The notes beneath the pieces are model-generated. The model was given only the letters and a program-made list of their open reading frames with translations. It ran no database searches and was not told the DNA's origin. This document shows positions 9,304-21,707 of a DNA stretch of 64,000 nt, piece by piece; the first letter of the stretch is position 1, and every line of letters starts with the position of its first letter. Made by a program: the position numbers and the translations under genes. Where the stretch lies: positions 53,940,868 through 54,004,867 of the forward strand of contig NC_092225.1 in assembly GCF_036320965.1 (NCBI RefSeq), written 5' to 3'. The DNA comes from Panulirus ornatus (taxonomy: Eukaryota > Arthropoda > Malacostraca > Decapoda > Palinuridae).

Positions 9304-9849
9304 ACCTTTCAGTATTCATCATGCTGAATAGAAAGGAATCTAGGGATGAAACATTATTTGGGGGGCGGGGGTCAATAACTCTTGACATTAAATTGATAGA
9401 CTTTTAAAATATTGTGCTATTACTCGCTTCTGATATATTTTGTGTATCTGTCGTCAGGGGGAGGCATAATTATGAATTTCTAATATCATTATCATACATA
9501 GAATCGTTTCATTGTGTTATTATACAATTTTATGAGAGAAAACTTTTAGGCCAAAAAAATACCTAGCAATGTTTGTTATTTTTCGGAGGGCAATAGATTT
9601 GCTGGAAACCCTCATCATAAGGACTGTTTTTCATGCCTAATACGAATTTGGGATTCAAATATTGCTCAAGGGTAATATCTTTTGTGAGTAGATGATTACA
9701 GTTTGAAACGATTGTGTCATTATTCGCTACTCAACCAACCAGACTTTCCACTCAACTGTTGACTCAACCAGTTTGACCCCCTACTGATCACACTACCACG
9801 CGCAGAAACTGCGAGGGAACACAGTCTATCTTTTTAGAAATACAAGAAA
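9304..9849. other. No recognisable gene
   Basis: AT-rich sequence without a convincing open frame. It carries short gactcaacc-type repeats near 9725-9775. Confidence 0.45.
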
Positions 9850-9957
9850 ATACAGTTACCTGGACAAATACGATTACCTGGACAAATACGGTTACCTGGA
9901 CAAATACGGTTACCTGGACAAATACGATTACCTGGACAAATACGGTTACCTGGACAG
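9850..9957. repeat. 18-bp tandem repeat
   Basis: Six units of ttacctggacaaatacgR are in tandem. On the minus strand they read as GNRICP repeats, an accident of the 18-bp period. Confidence 0.93.
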
Positions 9958-10059
9958 ATGGAATAAAACTCAAAGCTAAAAGATGTAGTACGGACGTGGG
10001 GAAAAAGCTTTTTCTTTCGTATGAGTGTGTTGAGCAATGGAATAAGTGAGTGCTAAGTA

Positions 10060-10306
<247 letters not shown>

Positions 10307-10319
10307 CTTTTTTTTTTTT

Positions 10320-10942
10320 TTTGCCGCTGTCTCCCGCGTTTGCGAGGTAGCGCAAGGAAACAGACGAAAGAAATGGCCCAACCCACCCCCATACACATGT
10401 ATATACATACGTCCACACACGCAAATATACATACCTACACAGCTTTCCATGGTTTACCCCAGACGCTTCACATGCCCTGATTCAATCCACTGACAGCACA
10501 TCAACCCCGGTATACCACATCGCTCCAATTCACTCTATTCCTTGAACTCCTTTCACCCTCCTGCATGTTCAGGCCCCGATCACACAAAATCTTTTTCACT
10601 CCATCTTTCCACCTCCAATTTGGTCTCCCTCTTCTCCTCGTTCCCTCCACCTCCGACACATATATCCTCTTGGTCAATCTTTCCTCACTCATTCTCTCCA
10701 TGTGCCCAAACCATTTCAAAACACCCTCTTCTGCTCTCTCAACCACGCTCTTTTTATTTCCACACATCTCTCTTACCCTTACGTTACTTACTCGATCAAA
10801 CCACCTCACACCACACATTGTCCTCAAACATCTCATTTCCAGCACATCCATCCTCCTGCGCACAACTCTATCCATAGCCCACGCCTCGCAATCATACAAC
10901 ATTGTTGGAACCACTATTCCTTCAAACATACCCATTTTTGCT

Positions 10943-10948
<6 letters not shown>
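10320..10948 (-). mobile_element. LINE-B copy: 3' UTR and C-terminal domain
   Basis: Read on the minus strand it contains RKAKMGMFEGIVVPTMLYD, CEAWAMDRVVRRRMDVLEM, WFDRVSNVRVREMCGNKK, WFGHMERMSEERL and NWRWKDGVKKIL, then a shortened 3' UTR ending in gcgggagacagcggc at 10320. The frame is open to about 10501. It is very close to the 44.4-kb copy. The 5' break sits exactly where the element's own tctcggaaagc meets a (CT)n tract. Confidence 0.85.

Positions 10949-11017
<69 letters not shown>
10949..11017. repeat. (GA)n microsatellite at a LINE breakpoint
   Basis: About 34 GA units join the 5' end of a LINE-B fragment to an unrelated LINE fragment. A 288-codon minus frame reads straight through all three parts, which is a chimera rather than a gene. 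Confidence 0.97.
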
Positions 11018-11018
<1 letters not shown>

Positions 11019-11530
11019 AGTCACAGTGTAGATAGCGTCCCACCTTCGAGTTGCTGACGGCCACACAGTAATCATGTGCCGCAGCAGCTTGCCGAGTCTC
11101 GCCTGGTCCAGCTGGTGGCAGTGGCACACAGGCAGCCAGCTCTCGGAAACAAAAAGCAGAGTGTAACCTAGAGAAGAGGGAAAGTGAACCAACATTGAGG
11201 CGTAGGTAAAGGTTGTCAAGTTTGCAAGTTACCCTTAGACAGCGTATAATGGGGGCCGCTTTCGACTCGACTCTGTCAAGGAAGGACGCAGAGCTAGAAC
11301 CACCCCAGATGTGAGAGCAATACTCCATACAAGGACCTGTATGAGTTTCAACATCTGAACAGGACATCCAGTTTCTTAGAGGCAGACTTAGCTATTCCTG
11401 TAATGTGACGTTTCCAAGAAAGAGTGGATGTTACAGTAATACCCAGTATGTTCACTGAGTCAGGAGATGGAAACACAGAGCCGTCAGAGGAGAGACGAGA
11501 GTTGTGAGGAGTTTTCGAGGCATTAAACTC
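11018..11530 (-). pseudogene. Jockey/CR1-like LINE, RT C-terminal region
   Basis: On the minus strand one frame reads EFNASKTPHNSRLSSDGS, then SVNILGITVTSTLSWKRHI and TGIAKSASKKLDVLFRC before a stop (11340-11530). Another frame continues with GPCMEYCSHIWGGSS and FLDRVESKAAPI, then VGSLSLFSRLHSAFCFREL. This is the thumb and post-RT block of a Jockey/CR1-type LINE (ILG-x-W-x-HI, PCMEYCSHIWGG, LDRVESKA). There is a small deletion and frame change near 11345. It resembles the family represented by the RT fragment at 36.6-37.6 kb and differs from LINE-B. Confidence 0.75.
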
Positions 11531-11735
11531 ACAGTGAATTGGGAGCTTGGTAGACCCACAGTGAATTGAGAGCTTGGTAGACCCACAGTGAATTGAGAGA
11601 TTGGTAGACCCACAGTGAATTAAGAGATTGGTAGACTCACAGTGAATTGAGAGATTGGTAGACCCACAGTGAATTGGGTGCTTGGTAGACCCACAGTGAA
11701 TTGAGAGATTGGTAGACCCACAGTGAATTGATTAC
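11528..11735. repeat. 27-bp minisatellite
   Basis: Seven to eight units share cacagtgaattgagag and ttggtagacc. The first unit overlaps the LINE codons that read HCEFNAS on the minus strand, so part of the unit probably derives from the LINE. Confidence 0.92.
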
Positions 11736-11779
11736 GACGATATTTAGGAAACTTGGTGTCGCGATTATCGTCCCTGACC

Positions 11780-11914
11780 GTGACGCATTCACAGGCCGCC
11801 CAGGGTCGAGCGCTTAGGCTCGAATCCTGGCTACGGCAGTCGGTCTACAGTCATCCCAGCTGTTCATCCACATCTAGGGATTGGTCGATAAATTGGGTAC
11901 CTGGCTCAGGCTAG

Positions 11915-11915
<1 letters not shown>
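11780..11915 (+). mobile_element. tRNA-derived SINE (probable)
   Basis: It contains a B-box-like ggctcgaatcc (11817-11827) followed by a conserved-looking body with cccagctgttcatcc and gataaattgggtacctggct, and ends in a (TA)n tail. B-box-containing head plus body plus simple tail is the usual plan of a pol III SINE. I recognise the ggtacctggct body as common in crustacean repeats, but no second copy is in this window. Confidence 0.5.

Positions 11916-11916
<1 letters not shown>

Positions 11917-11983
<67 letters not shown>
11917..11983. repeat. (TA)n microsatellite
   Basis: It follows the probable SINE and precedes partial copies of the element A tip. Confidence 0.98.
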
Positions 11984-11986
<3 letters not shown>

Positions 11987-12030
11987 TACTATGCCATTTC
12001 CATATATATATATATACTATTCGCCATTTC

Positions 12031-12090
<60 letters not shown>

Positions 12091-12110
12091 TTTTTCATAC
12101 GATTCGCCAT
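11984..12110 (-). repeat. Reiterated element A 3' tips separated by (TA)n
   Basis: The minus-strand 3' tip of element A appears three times: gccatttcc near 11993, attcgccatttccc near 12016, and again as the real end of the element near 12103, each separated by TA units. Repeated tips in one orientation suggest slippage or template jumping during insertion, or later TA-mediated duplication. Confidence 0.7.
12033..12081. repeat. (TA)n microsatellite
   Basis: About 24 TA units abut a poly-T run and the 3' end of the minus-strand element A. Confidence 0.97.
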
Positions 12111-12329
12111 TTCCCGCATTTGCGAGGTAGCGTTAAGAACAGAGGACTGGGCCTTAGAGGGAAAATCCTCACCTGGCCCCCTTCTCTGTTCCTTCTTTTG
12201 GAAAATTAGAAAAAAAAAAAAAAAAACGAGAGGGGAGGATTTCCAGCCACCCGCTCCCTCCCCTTTTAGTCGCCTTCTACGACACACAGGGAATACGTGG
12301 GAAGTATTCTTTCTCCCCTATCCCCAGGG

Positions 12330-12333
<4 letters not shown>
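12086..12333 (-). mobile_element. Element A, near full-length copy
   Basis: In reverse complement it runs from tatccctggggatagg (12317-12332) through the poly-T/poly-A run near 12210 to the terminal gcgggaaatggcgaatcg. It is flanked by (TA)n on both sides. Confidence 0.85.

Positions 12334-12387
<54 letters not shown>
12334..12387. repeat. (TA)n microsatellite
   Basis: It separates the 5' end of element A (minus) from the truncated LINE-B RT fragment. Confidence 0.97.
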
Positions 12388-12390
<3 letters not shown>

Positions 12391-12856
12391 TTTCAGAAGT
12401 GGTAGAGGATGTGTGGATCAGGTGTTTACTTTGAAGAATGTATGTGAGAAATACTTAGAAAAGCAAATGGATTTGTATGTAGCATTTATGGATCTGGAGA
12501 AGGCATATGATAGAGTTGATAGAGATGCTCTGTGGAAGGTATTAAGAATATATGGTGTGGGAGGCAAGTTGTTAGAAGCAGTGAAAAGTTTTTATCGAGG
12601 ATGTAAGGCATGTGTACGTGTAGGAAGAGAGGAAAGTGATTGGTTCTCAGTGAATGTAGGTTTGCGGCAGGGGTGTGTGATGTCTCCATGGTTGTTTAAT
12701 TTGTTTATGGATGGGGTTGTTAGGGAGGTGAATGCAAGAGTTTTGGAAAGAGGGGCTAGTATGAAGTCTGTTGGGGATGAGAGAGCTTGGGAAGTGAGTC
12801 AGTTGTTGTTCGCTGATGATACAGCGCTGGTGGCTGATTCATGTGAGAAACTGCAT
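12388..12856 (+). pseudogene. LINE-B reverse transcriptase fragment
   Basis: The frame begins at GFRSGRGC and runs through VAFMDLEKAYDRVDRDALW (motif A, aspartate intact), GLRQGCVMSPWLFNLFMDGV (motif B) and QLLFADDTALVADS (motif C), stopping at 12856-12858. It is nearly identical to 44512-44980, differing at only a few bases. Both ends are cut: the 5' end at (TA)n and the 3' end where ctgcag should continue but reads ctgcattaa. It cannot be active without the rest of the element. Confidence 0.88.
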
Positions 12857-14225
12857 TAATGGGATGGCCTTGATTAGGGCCTCAGCTGCCCGTGTCGTCT
12901 CAGCTAAAAAGGAAAGAAAATAAACTGGTCTGGATAGCCAACCAAACACTGGTCTTCATTATATGTGGCCTCACGTCTGTACATTGTTGTTGAGGACAAC
13001 TGCGGTACACCAGTCTCCCAAAATGTGGTAAGCGACGGTCGATCTCCTCACTCAGCGGGAATACATGAGGGTATTTAACGCAAACGATACACACATCAGT
13101 GCACTTCTCATGCATGGTGTTATGCACAACAGTTTATCCGTGCACTTCTCATGCATGGTGTTATGCAATTAACTGTGCATAACTTACACTTATATCTTAT
13201 ACGAGGTTATTCGGATATCAAAATCGTATATCTTGTTTACACTTAAGATCACCAGAGGATTACCAGTGCCAAGTAACTGATTACTGAAACTAATGATGTA
13301 CCCGTCATAGCGACGTAGATGGCGTCATCTGTGTATTCAAAACCAAATATTTGTCCTTGTTCGTTGTTTTTAAAGTCAGGGTTTTCTTCGTACGATGCAT
13401 AGCCTCTTTCTTCCCAAGTTATTAACGTATTTTTTATTTCCAGTCACGAAAAAATATATGTTGTTGGTAGAAGGCATTGTTGAAACGGGGAATCACAGTC
13501 AGTCTAACTAGATCATATTTTGATAATGCCAGACTTGAATCTGCGTACTAACTGACAGTTCACCGTGAGGAAACCTTAATGTGTGACTGATTTGATGGCT
13601 TCGTTAACACCGTAGGGTTGCATGTACAACGGATAATTGATAGGGCAAACCCGGAGTTTCTACGCCGCCAGGGGTTTATATGTGGCCATGGGATACTAAC
13701 CCTGCTTTCACTGATCATTGTTCATCCACAGCACAAAACTCTCCGTGGAATCGCGACCCACATTAGTTATAACCAGTGTGCCTATGTATACTAACTCTCT
13801 CCACCCCCAGCCCCTCCTTTCCTCCACAAAGTCAACGTATCAACACAGGTGATCGAAGTCACCAGTTAATGTTGTAGCTCTTGTTAACCACAAGAACAGA
13901 GCACCTGGGTTGAGACCCCCCGGCATTTTTACCCTCGGCCTTTCCTTCGCCTTATCCTAGCTCTGACCTCCACACTCACGCTCCCTCCGGCCATCCAACG
14001 CATCCCTACCTGGTCCTTCCACTCCCTAAAACCTTTCCTGGCCGATCAGTGATCGAGGGAGAGTTTTATTATTTCTTTTCTTTCGTGGCCTTTTCTCCTC
14101 CAGCCTCCCATGTCACCAGGGGTCAGTCATGGGACACAATACGTGGAGTATAACAAGGGGTTCAGATATGGTCTCTTGACCATCCAGGCGGGGGTTCTGT
14201 GAGCCCTGGCAGGTGATAGGCTGAC
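12857..14225. other. No recognisable gene
   Basis: Mixed sequence. The first 60 bp (aggcctcagctgcccgtg-type, then an A-rich tail) may be a SINE tail. A ~28-bp direct duplication containing cttctcatgcatggtgttat occurs near 13103 and 13144. No coding motif was found. Confidence 0.4.
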
Positions 14226-15510
14226 CCCCATCACCACCTGAGCAGCACTTCTTCCGTGATCCCCATCACCACCAGAGCAGCGCATCTTCCTGACCCCATC
14301 ACCACCAGAGCAGCGCATCTTCCTGACCCCATCACCACCAGAGCAGCGCATCTTCCTGACCCCATCACCACCAGAGCAGCGCCTCTTCCTGACACATCAC
14401 CACCTGAGCAGCGCATCTTCCTGACCCCATCACCACCAGAGCAGCGCATCTTCCTGACCCCATCACCACCAGAGCAGCGCATCTTCCTGACCCCCATCAC
14501 CACCAGAGCAGCGCATCTTCCTGACCCCATCACCACCAGAGCAGCGCCTCTTCCTGACCCCCATCACCACAAGAGCAGCGCCTCTTCCTGACCCCATCAC
14601 CACCAGAGCAGCACATCTTCCTGACCCCCATCACCACCAGAGCAGCGCATCTTCCTGACCCCCATCACCACCAGAGCAGCACATCTTCCTGACCCCATCA
14701 CCACCAGAGCAGCGCCTCTTCCTGACCCCCATCACCACCAGAGCAGCGCCTCTTCCTGACCCCCATCACCACCACCTGAGCAGCGTTTCTTCGTGACCCC
14801 ATCACCACCAGAGCAGCGCCTCTTCCTGACCCCCATCACCACCAGAGCAGCGCATCTTCCTGACCCCATCACCACCAGAGCAGCGCATCTTCCTGACCCC
14901 ATCACCACCAGAGCAGCGCATCTTCCTGACCCCCATCACCACCAGAGCAGCGCATCTTCCTGACCCCCATCACCACCTGAGCAGCGTTTCTTCGTGACCC
15001 CATCACCACCAGAGCAGCGTTTCTTCGTGACCCCCATCACCACTAGAGCAGCGCATCTTCCTGACCCATCACCACCAGAGCAGCGCATCTTCCTGACCCC
15101 ATCACCACCAGAGCAGCGCATCTTCCTGACCCCCATCACCACCAGAGCAGCGCCTCTTCCTGACCCCCATCACCACCTGAGCAGCGTTTCTTCGTGACCC
15201 CATCACCACCAGAGCAGCGCATCTTCCTGACCCCCATCACCACCAGAGCAGCGCATCTTCCTGACCCCCATCACCACCAGAGCAGCGCATCTTCCTGACC
15301 CCATCACCACCAGAGCAGCGCCTCTTCCTGACCCCCATCACCCCCTGAGCAGCGTTTCTTCGTGACCCCCATCACCACCAGAGCAGCGCATCTTCCTGAC
15401 CCCATCACCACCAGAGCAGCGCCTCTCCCTGACCCCCATCACCACCAGAGCAGCGCATCTTCCTGACCCCCATCACCACCAGAGCAGCGCATCTTCCTGA
15501 CCCCATCACC
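14226..15510. repeat. 33/34-bp minisatellite
   Basis: About 38 units share catcaccaccagagcagcgc and cttcctgaccc. The length differs by one C between units, which shifts the reading frame and prevents a long uninterrupted frame. A subset of units carries a ctgagcagcgtttcttcgtg variant at about 14776, 14977, 15178 and 15345, pointing to block duplications. Confidence 0.95.
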
Positions 15511-15654
15511 CCTAACTCCACTTTGTCCCAGAAACACAGTAATTTACACAGTTGTTTACACGGTAAAACAGAGTAGAACCTGCTCTATTTATCATGAGCG
15601 CTGAATGAAAGAACTAGAAAGATTGGGCAAGTGTCACGCAACGATGAGGGACAT

Positions 15655-16310
15655 GGAGGGGGTAGCGCCTCCAGGCTGGTCAGCACGTGTTGGGTAGCGC
15701 CTCCAGGCTGGTCAGCACGTGTTGGGTAGCGCCTTCAGGCTGGTCAACACGTGTCGGGTAGCGGCTTTAGGCTGGTCAACACGTGTTGTTTAGCGGCTTC
15801 AGCCTGGTCAGCACGTGTCGGGTAGCGCCTCCAGGCTGGTCAGCACGTGTTGGGTAGCGGCTTCAGGCTAGTCAACACGTGTTGGGTAGCGCTTTCAGGC
15901 TGGTCAGCATGTGCTAGGTAGCGGCTTCAGGCTGGTCAGCACGTGTTGGGTAGCGGCTCCAGGCTGGTCAACACGTGTTGGGTAGCGGCTTCAGGCTGGT
16001 CAGCACGTGTTGGGTAGCGGCTTCAGGCTGGCCACCACGTGTTGGGTAGCGGCTTCAGGCTAGCCACCACGTGTTGGGTAGCGGCTTCAGGCAGGCCACC
16101 ACGTGTTGGGTGGCGGCTTCAGGCTGGCCACCACGTGTTGGGTAGCGGCTTCAGGCTGGTCAGCACGTGTTGGGTAGCGGCTTCAGGCTGGCCACCACGT
16201 GTTGGGTGGCGGCTTCAGGCTGGCCACCACGTGTTGGGTAGTGGCTTCAGGCTGGCCACCACGTGTTGGGTAGTGGATTCAGGCTGGCCACCACGTGTTG
16301 GGTAGCGGCT
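15655..16310. repeat. 32-bp minisatellite with a CACGTG in almost every unit
   Basis: About 20 units share ggtagcggcttcaggctgg. Nineteen of them carry an intact CACGTG palindrome; one near 15908 has catgtg. Left-hand units read gtcagcacgtg or gtcaacacgtg, right-hand units gccaccacgtg, so the array has two sub-blocks. CACGTG is the core E-box for bHLH factors; function here is not shown. Confidence 0.95.
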
Positions 16311-16390
16311 TTCAAGGGTAATTTAGGCGATCGATAGTGGACGAGGTGATTGCATGAGACGACCACATTCAATCCCCCGCCGGCTACTCC

Positions 16391-16405
16391 TGTGTGTGTG
16401 TGTGT

Positions 16406-16482
<77 letters not shown>

Positions 16483-16494
16483 TGTGTGTGTGTG
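16391..16494. repeat. (GT)n microsatellite with CT interruptions
   Basis: About 50 units are interrupted by tc at regular places near 16409, 16449 and 16481. Confidence 0.97.
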
Positions 16495-18727
16495 CAGGGG
16501 TGAGGAGGGGAAGGGAGGGGTCAATGCTGGTCTAAAGGAGGGGAGGGGGCGGGACACCATTGGTCCAAGGGAGGAGGAAGGGATCATTGGTCTAGTGGGG
16601 AGGGAAGGATCACTGGTCCAGTGGGGAGGGAAGGACCTCTGGTCCTGAGTAGGGAAAGACCTCTGGTCCTGGGGTGGAGGGAGGGACGCTCATGTAAGGC
16701 GGTGTGAGGGCGTGGTGTGGGTCAGGGTGGTGATAGGTCCAGTAATTAGCGTCCAGGATTCATTACCTGGACAATACCTGACTGGCAGGTCATTTGCATA
16801 CCATCTAGCAACAATAACCTCCCGGCAAGTTTAACAGGCGACGCTGGAAACCTAATTATGTACTCATTTTTTACGTAATGTATGCAGATCCATCTGTCTA
16901 GTGAATAAATCAGCGCTCATTAAGCCGGGCCACAAATTTTGAAAACGGGGCGTTGCTCTGTGTCATGTCTGGCCTTGCCGTTCATCAGTACGGTACCCAG
17001 GTCCCGAGCGGGTGCTACCGGCCTCTCGTCCCAGGGCGGTTGTGTAACCATGCGGAGGTGCGGCGGCTGACTGAACCACGCTCTGCGGCAGTCTTGGGTC
17101 TGACGAGCAGTGTGGGAGGAGGAGGAGGAGGAGGAGGTGAAGGAAGAGGCAGGCCCAAAACCAACAAAGAGCAGGAGGGACATGGAAGGTGCGAATCAGC
17201 CATCCCTGGAGACTTGGACAGCCCCCTCGTGCCTGAGAGACGGATGTCTTGTACTGCTGGAGACGACGGGCCGTCGGGGACTAGTGGACGTGGATGATGA
17301 TGGATGGCTGGACTGCTGACCTGAGGCAGACTTTGTCAAGGATCACTACGAGGAGATGGTGAGTTTGGTGAAGGATGAGAGGCTGACGATATATATTGGG
17401 AGCAGCAAAGGCCAGATGGAGAGGTGATGGAAGACTTAAGGCTACATTAAAACTAATATACTAAGGCCAGCAGGAGGAAACAAGAGGAGGAGCGGGCGTT
17501 TCTTTCGTTTCTGTGGAGGGACAGAGTCACCTGGGTGTATGAGAACGGTAGGTGGACACTTTCAGAAGAGGATGAGACACACTGAGTGTTTCTCAGGTTA
17601 ATGTGAACTTCAGGAATGAATTCTGAACCTGAAAATAACATTGGTCTGTGTTCCCAGAAGAGCATCGGACGGTATATCCAGGGAGAAACATGTAGGGAAG
17701 CAGTATGGAGATCGAGTTGACTGCCCGACCGACAGACACTATCAGAAGCACGTACTGATCCTCACATAGTGGAGTTGCAGGATCCGAGAGGATGGCTCAG
17801 GCAGGCACGTGTGTTAGAGAGGACCAGTGTACTGTCACTGCTGACCCCCATCTTGTACATCAGGTTCTTGCTGGGGATGAGAGGACGTCTTGGAGGGAGA
17901 CGTGAAGGTTCATACAGATGATGGTACTCGGGTCTCAGATATCATGCAAGGTGTTAACAACAGATTATGCCACCAGGAGAATCAGCTGTTCAAAAAGGCA
18001 TGATATGAAACTGAACAATTCGAACCCCGGTTAGATGGTATTATAAAGCGGGCAGGTATAGTGGCTCGTCATTACCAGTAATAATCACACACGAAGTGGA
18101 AATTCTGCATACCAAGTTAGCAGTTTTAGCGGCGCACTCCATCATTCAACCAAGAAGTGACTGTGAGAGGATTTTCAAATTCGATGAAGATAATGTCTTT
18201 ATCCAACCCATTACTGAGGAATTAATATTTTTCCCCTCGAGGTTAAGATGGCGACATGTAAAACTGCTGTGTAACCAGCTGGTGTGCACGGGAGTGAGAC
18301 GCGGCCGCGACCAAGACAAAGTGAACGTATGATACAAGCAGCAGAAGTGATAATATTGACCTCACGCTGATACCGGGAGGAGACGCGGGAAGACTGGAAC
18401 TGACTGGAGACGTGGTACACACGGTTCACACACTAGACTGGACTCAACGTGGAGGAGGAGGAGGAGGAGGAGGGCCAGGAAGTGTGTGTAACGATCTCAT
18501 AAGATGGGAAGATGGTCGTCCAAGTTATTCTGGACAGGCACAGCAAGCCCCCACCTGGCCCAGGGCGAAGAGGAACTAAAGACAAATATTCAATATCACA
18601 TCCCTGCTTAAGGGGATGTAGGCATTACCTCATCCCGTTTTCCCCCAACATGCTTAATTACTCGACGAAAACGTACGTCCGTCTCAAAGAAAAAAATGAT
18701 TATTCCAGTGATAAATGATTTAATTTG
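16495..18727. other. No recognisable gene
   Basis: It begins with G-rich degenerate repeats (ggtccagtggggagggaagg-like, 16560-16690). A GGA run lies at 17110-17136 and another at 18451-18472. Short frames exist on both strands but none shows a domain that I recognise. Some could be exons of an unknown gene; nothing supports it directly. Confidence 0.4.
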
Positions 18728-18734
18728 TGTGTGT

Positions 18735-18788
<54 letters not shown>

Positions 18789-18790
18789 GT
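18728..18790. repeat. (GT)n microsatellite
   Basis: About 30 GT units with two single-base interruptions. Confidence 0.97.
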
Positions 18791-18928
18791 CGAACTGGTG
18801 GCGTTGGATGACTGACGTCACGAGTGTATCAATAGTTCCTCCTGCGGGTGGGTGGTGACGTCACTCAGGAGACAGAATGATGGCTCATTAGCCAGACAAC
18901 AGAACGCAAAGTGGCGCAACCTTGCCAC

Positions 18929-18971
<43 letters not shown>

Positions 18972-18972
18972 A
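18929..18972. repeat. (CAA)n microsatellite
   Basis: About 14 CAA units. It reads as poly-Gln, poly-Asn or poly-Thr by frame, with no supporting gene around it. Confidence 0.96.
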
Positions 18973-19096
18973 AGGGATACACGGTACAATATTCCCTCCA
19001 CCCACACAGGAAGCCCTGGCCCACACCACACTATACTTATCCACACAACACTCACACATCCCCATTACACACAACACAATCACTGTACACAAACCT

Positions 19097-19097
<1 letters not shown>

Positions 19098-19148
<51 letters not shown>
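19098..19148. repeat. (CA)n microsatellite
   Basis: About 25 CA units within a wider CA-rich stretch. Confidence 0.97.
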
Positions 19149-19150
<2 letters not shown>

Positions 19151-19199
19151 AGGTAACACACAGCAGCCCGCATCTACCCAAGGTCGCTTTAATGTCCAG

Positions 19200-19645
19200 T
19201 CACTTTTGCCTAAAACCTGATAACCTTCCTCAAACCTGATCAGTCCTTAAAACCGAAAAACCATATAAAATCTGATAAACCAACTGAAACCTGATCAGTT
19301 CTGAAAACTGTAAAACCACCTCGAATCTGATAAACCACCTCCAACCTGGTAAACCACCTCAAACCTGGTAAACCACCTCAAACCTGATAACCCACTTAAA
19401 ACCTGATAAACCACCTCCAACTGGTAAACCACCTCAAACCTGGTAAACCACCTCAAACCTGATAACCCACTTAAAACCTGATAAACCACCTCAAACCTGA
19501 TAAACCACTGAAAACCTGATAAACCACGTAAATCCTGAAAAACCACCTCAAACCTGATAAACCACCTCAAACCTGATAAATCACCTCAGACCTGATAAAC
19601 CACATAAACCCTGCTAAACCATTTATAACCTGATAAACCACTTAT
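19200..19645. repeat. ~19-20-bp minisatellite, degenerate
   Basis: More than 20 units of the type aaacctgataaaccacctc occur, with variants cctggtaaac and actgaaaacctg. Divergence increases toward both ends, as expected for an old array. Confidence 0.9.
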
Positions 19646-20679
19646 GGTGCCGGCAATCTTCCTCCATCCCTCAAATGCACTACCTTCCATGGCCTTTAAA
19701 TAGCTAGTCACGTGTAGGACTCGACCCTTGACATCCCTCAAAGGAGCTGGAGTCCGCCCCACACTGTGGTGGTGGGCGGGAGGAGAGCTAGGCGAGGGTT
19801 GAGACAGAGATGGGAAGAGACCCTGCGAGATAATACGAGAGATAACGAGAGAGGTTATATACGAGACTGTACAGCCCGGGGAGTGGCCATCGCATGACCA
19901 GGGCTAACCCAAGCAGCCATAGAAAATGGCAGGTACGGGATGATGATGATGATGATGATGATTATAATGATGATGATGATTGTGATGGCAAGTCTTTGAC
20001 ATGGTGCGGTCTACTCTCGGCGATGCACTCTATGTCGGCTTTACTGATAACCACATAACTGGTCCTCATCACTGGTGTGGTCGTGAGACATATAACGTAC
20101 ACACAAGGCTTGTGATACACTTGAGTGCTTTTGTACATTAAGAAAAAGTAATAGAAGTTCCTTAGTATTATTACAATCAAATCTATAGAAGTATTTGCCC
20201 TCGTAATTGATCGTTACGTACGGTGAAATGTGATCAAACTACCTACATCAAGTACTTATACTACAGTACTTACTCTTGCAACTTCTGTGTGCCTGTACCT
20301 CATCAAAAGGGCTTGACCTCATACTTGAGCAACACAAATTGGACGACTTCAGCCATACAGGTCGCCATAGCCATAAAGAAAGCACCTCACGCAGTATCTT
20401 ACTGCATACTGGCACAACATAATACCACAAACGACGTACGTGTTTGCGAACATTCCCTCAAGACTGCCCAGCATATCTTACCCACAACAATACCACAACA
20501 GAACCTTGCAGCCTCTTCCAGGGAATCCATTAAGGTGCCCATCCTACCCTCCTCCCACCAACATCAACCTTCTCCTCCTCCTCCTACTCCACCAGCCATA
20601 ACATCTTTCTCCCTTCTTCAGCTCTGACGATCGAGGCGAACCATAAAGAACTCAATACCTCTTACGACTTTGAACACTG

Positions 20680-20710
<31 letters not shown>

Positions 20711-21649
20711 ACACACACACCTCCACGAGCGAATGAAGGTATCTCCCACACAACAGACACAAACATACACCCACACGCGAGACTGATCAAGCAACACCAC
20801 CCTTTCAAGAAAAAAAAAAAAAAAACCGACGAAGTGAGGCAACACGTACGACTCACGCAACGCATAATCTCCTAGTGTCAGCAACACCCAAACAAAGGCA
20901 TGATGGAAATGAACGCCGTGCGAACGCTTACAGGAACAGCACTTGGTAGGAAGGTAAGGAAAGACACCCATTCTGCTTCTTGTAAACAGAACAGTGGTGC
21001 TCTGCCGTAATAGCTCTGCCCCCCCCCCCCCCACAATAGGCTAGGAAAGCTTAATTATCATACATCACCAAGAGGCGAAGACTCAATCCTTATCAACACG
21101 TACATTTAGTTATAGAGTAAACGACCCCTGACCCTTAGAGGGGTCATTTGTTTCGGATGTCGTCGGCGTCCTGTGCCTCGGGTCCAACTTGACCCATAAA
21201 GGTCAACGATATGACCCTACGGCCGTGATGATGGTGGCCTAACCCTTCACTAGACCTTTCAAGGTCAAATCAAACGCCTGGGAATCAAACCCAGGAGGTC
21301 GTACTGTCTCGTGTCATAGAGTCGTACTGTCCAGCTCGAGGGTCGTCCAATCGTGCTGGTGGTGTAAGGAACTGCTTACCGGGTCCTTATCTTCAGCGTT
21401 GCGCAGGCAAAGCTTTCATATCTCTTGCCTCCGAGACCGTTGGGAGCGGGAGGACGTGGCGGACTACGCGGGCGTCATGGGGTTCTCAGGGATATCATAT
21501 CCCTCAGTTGCCGCAGGTTTAAGACGCAGCCTTTTCTGTGTGTTTACCTCTTTGTCTCACGTCCTGTGAGCCTGTTCATATGCGGACGCCATCACCTCAT
21601 TACATATTTGGAGAAGCCAACAACAGAAAACTATCACCACTATTCTTCG

Positions 21650-21707
<58 letters not shown>

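Noticed and set aside
16384..16648. Cys-Val-rich or His-Thr-rich frames (possible small cysteine-rich peptides)
   Set aside because: They are translations of the (GT)n microsatellite.
18852..19100. Poly-Gln protein
   Set aside because: The run is (CAA)n also open as poly-Asn and poly-Thr; no coding context around it.
21262..21300. tRNA gene on the minus strand
   Set aside because: Only a T-arm-like hairpin is present; no D arm, anticodon arm or acceptor stem was found.
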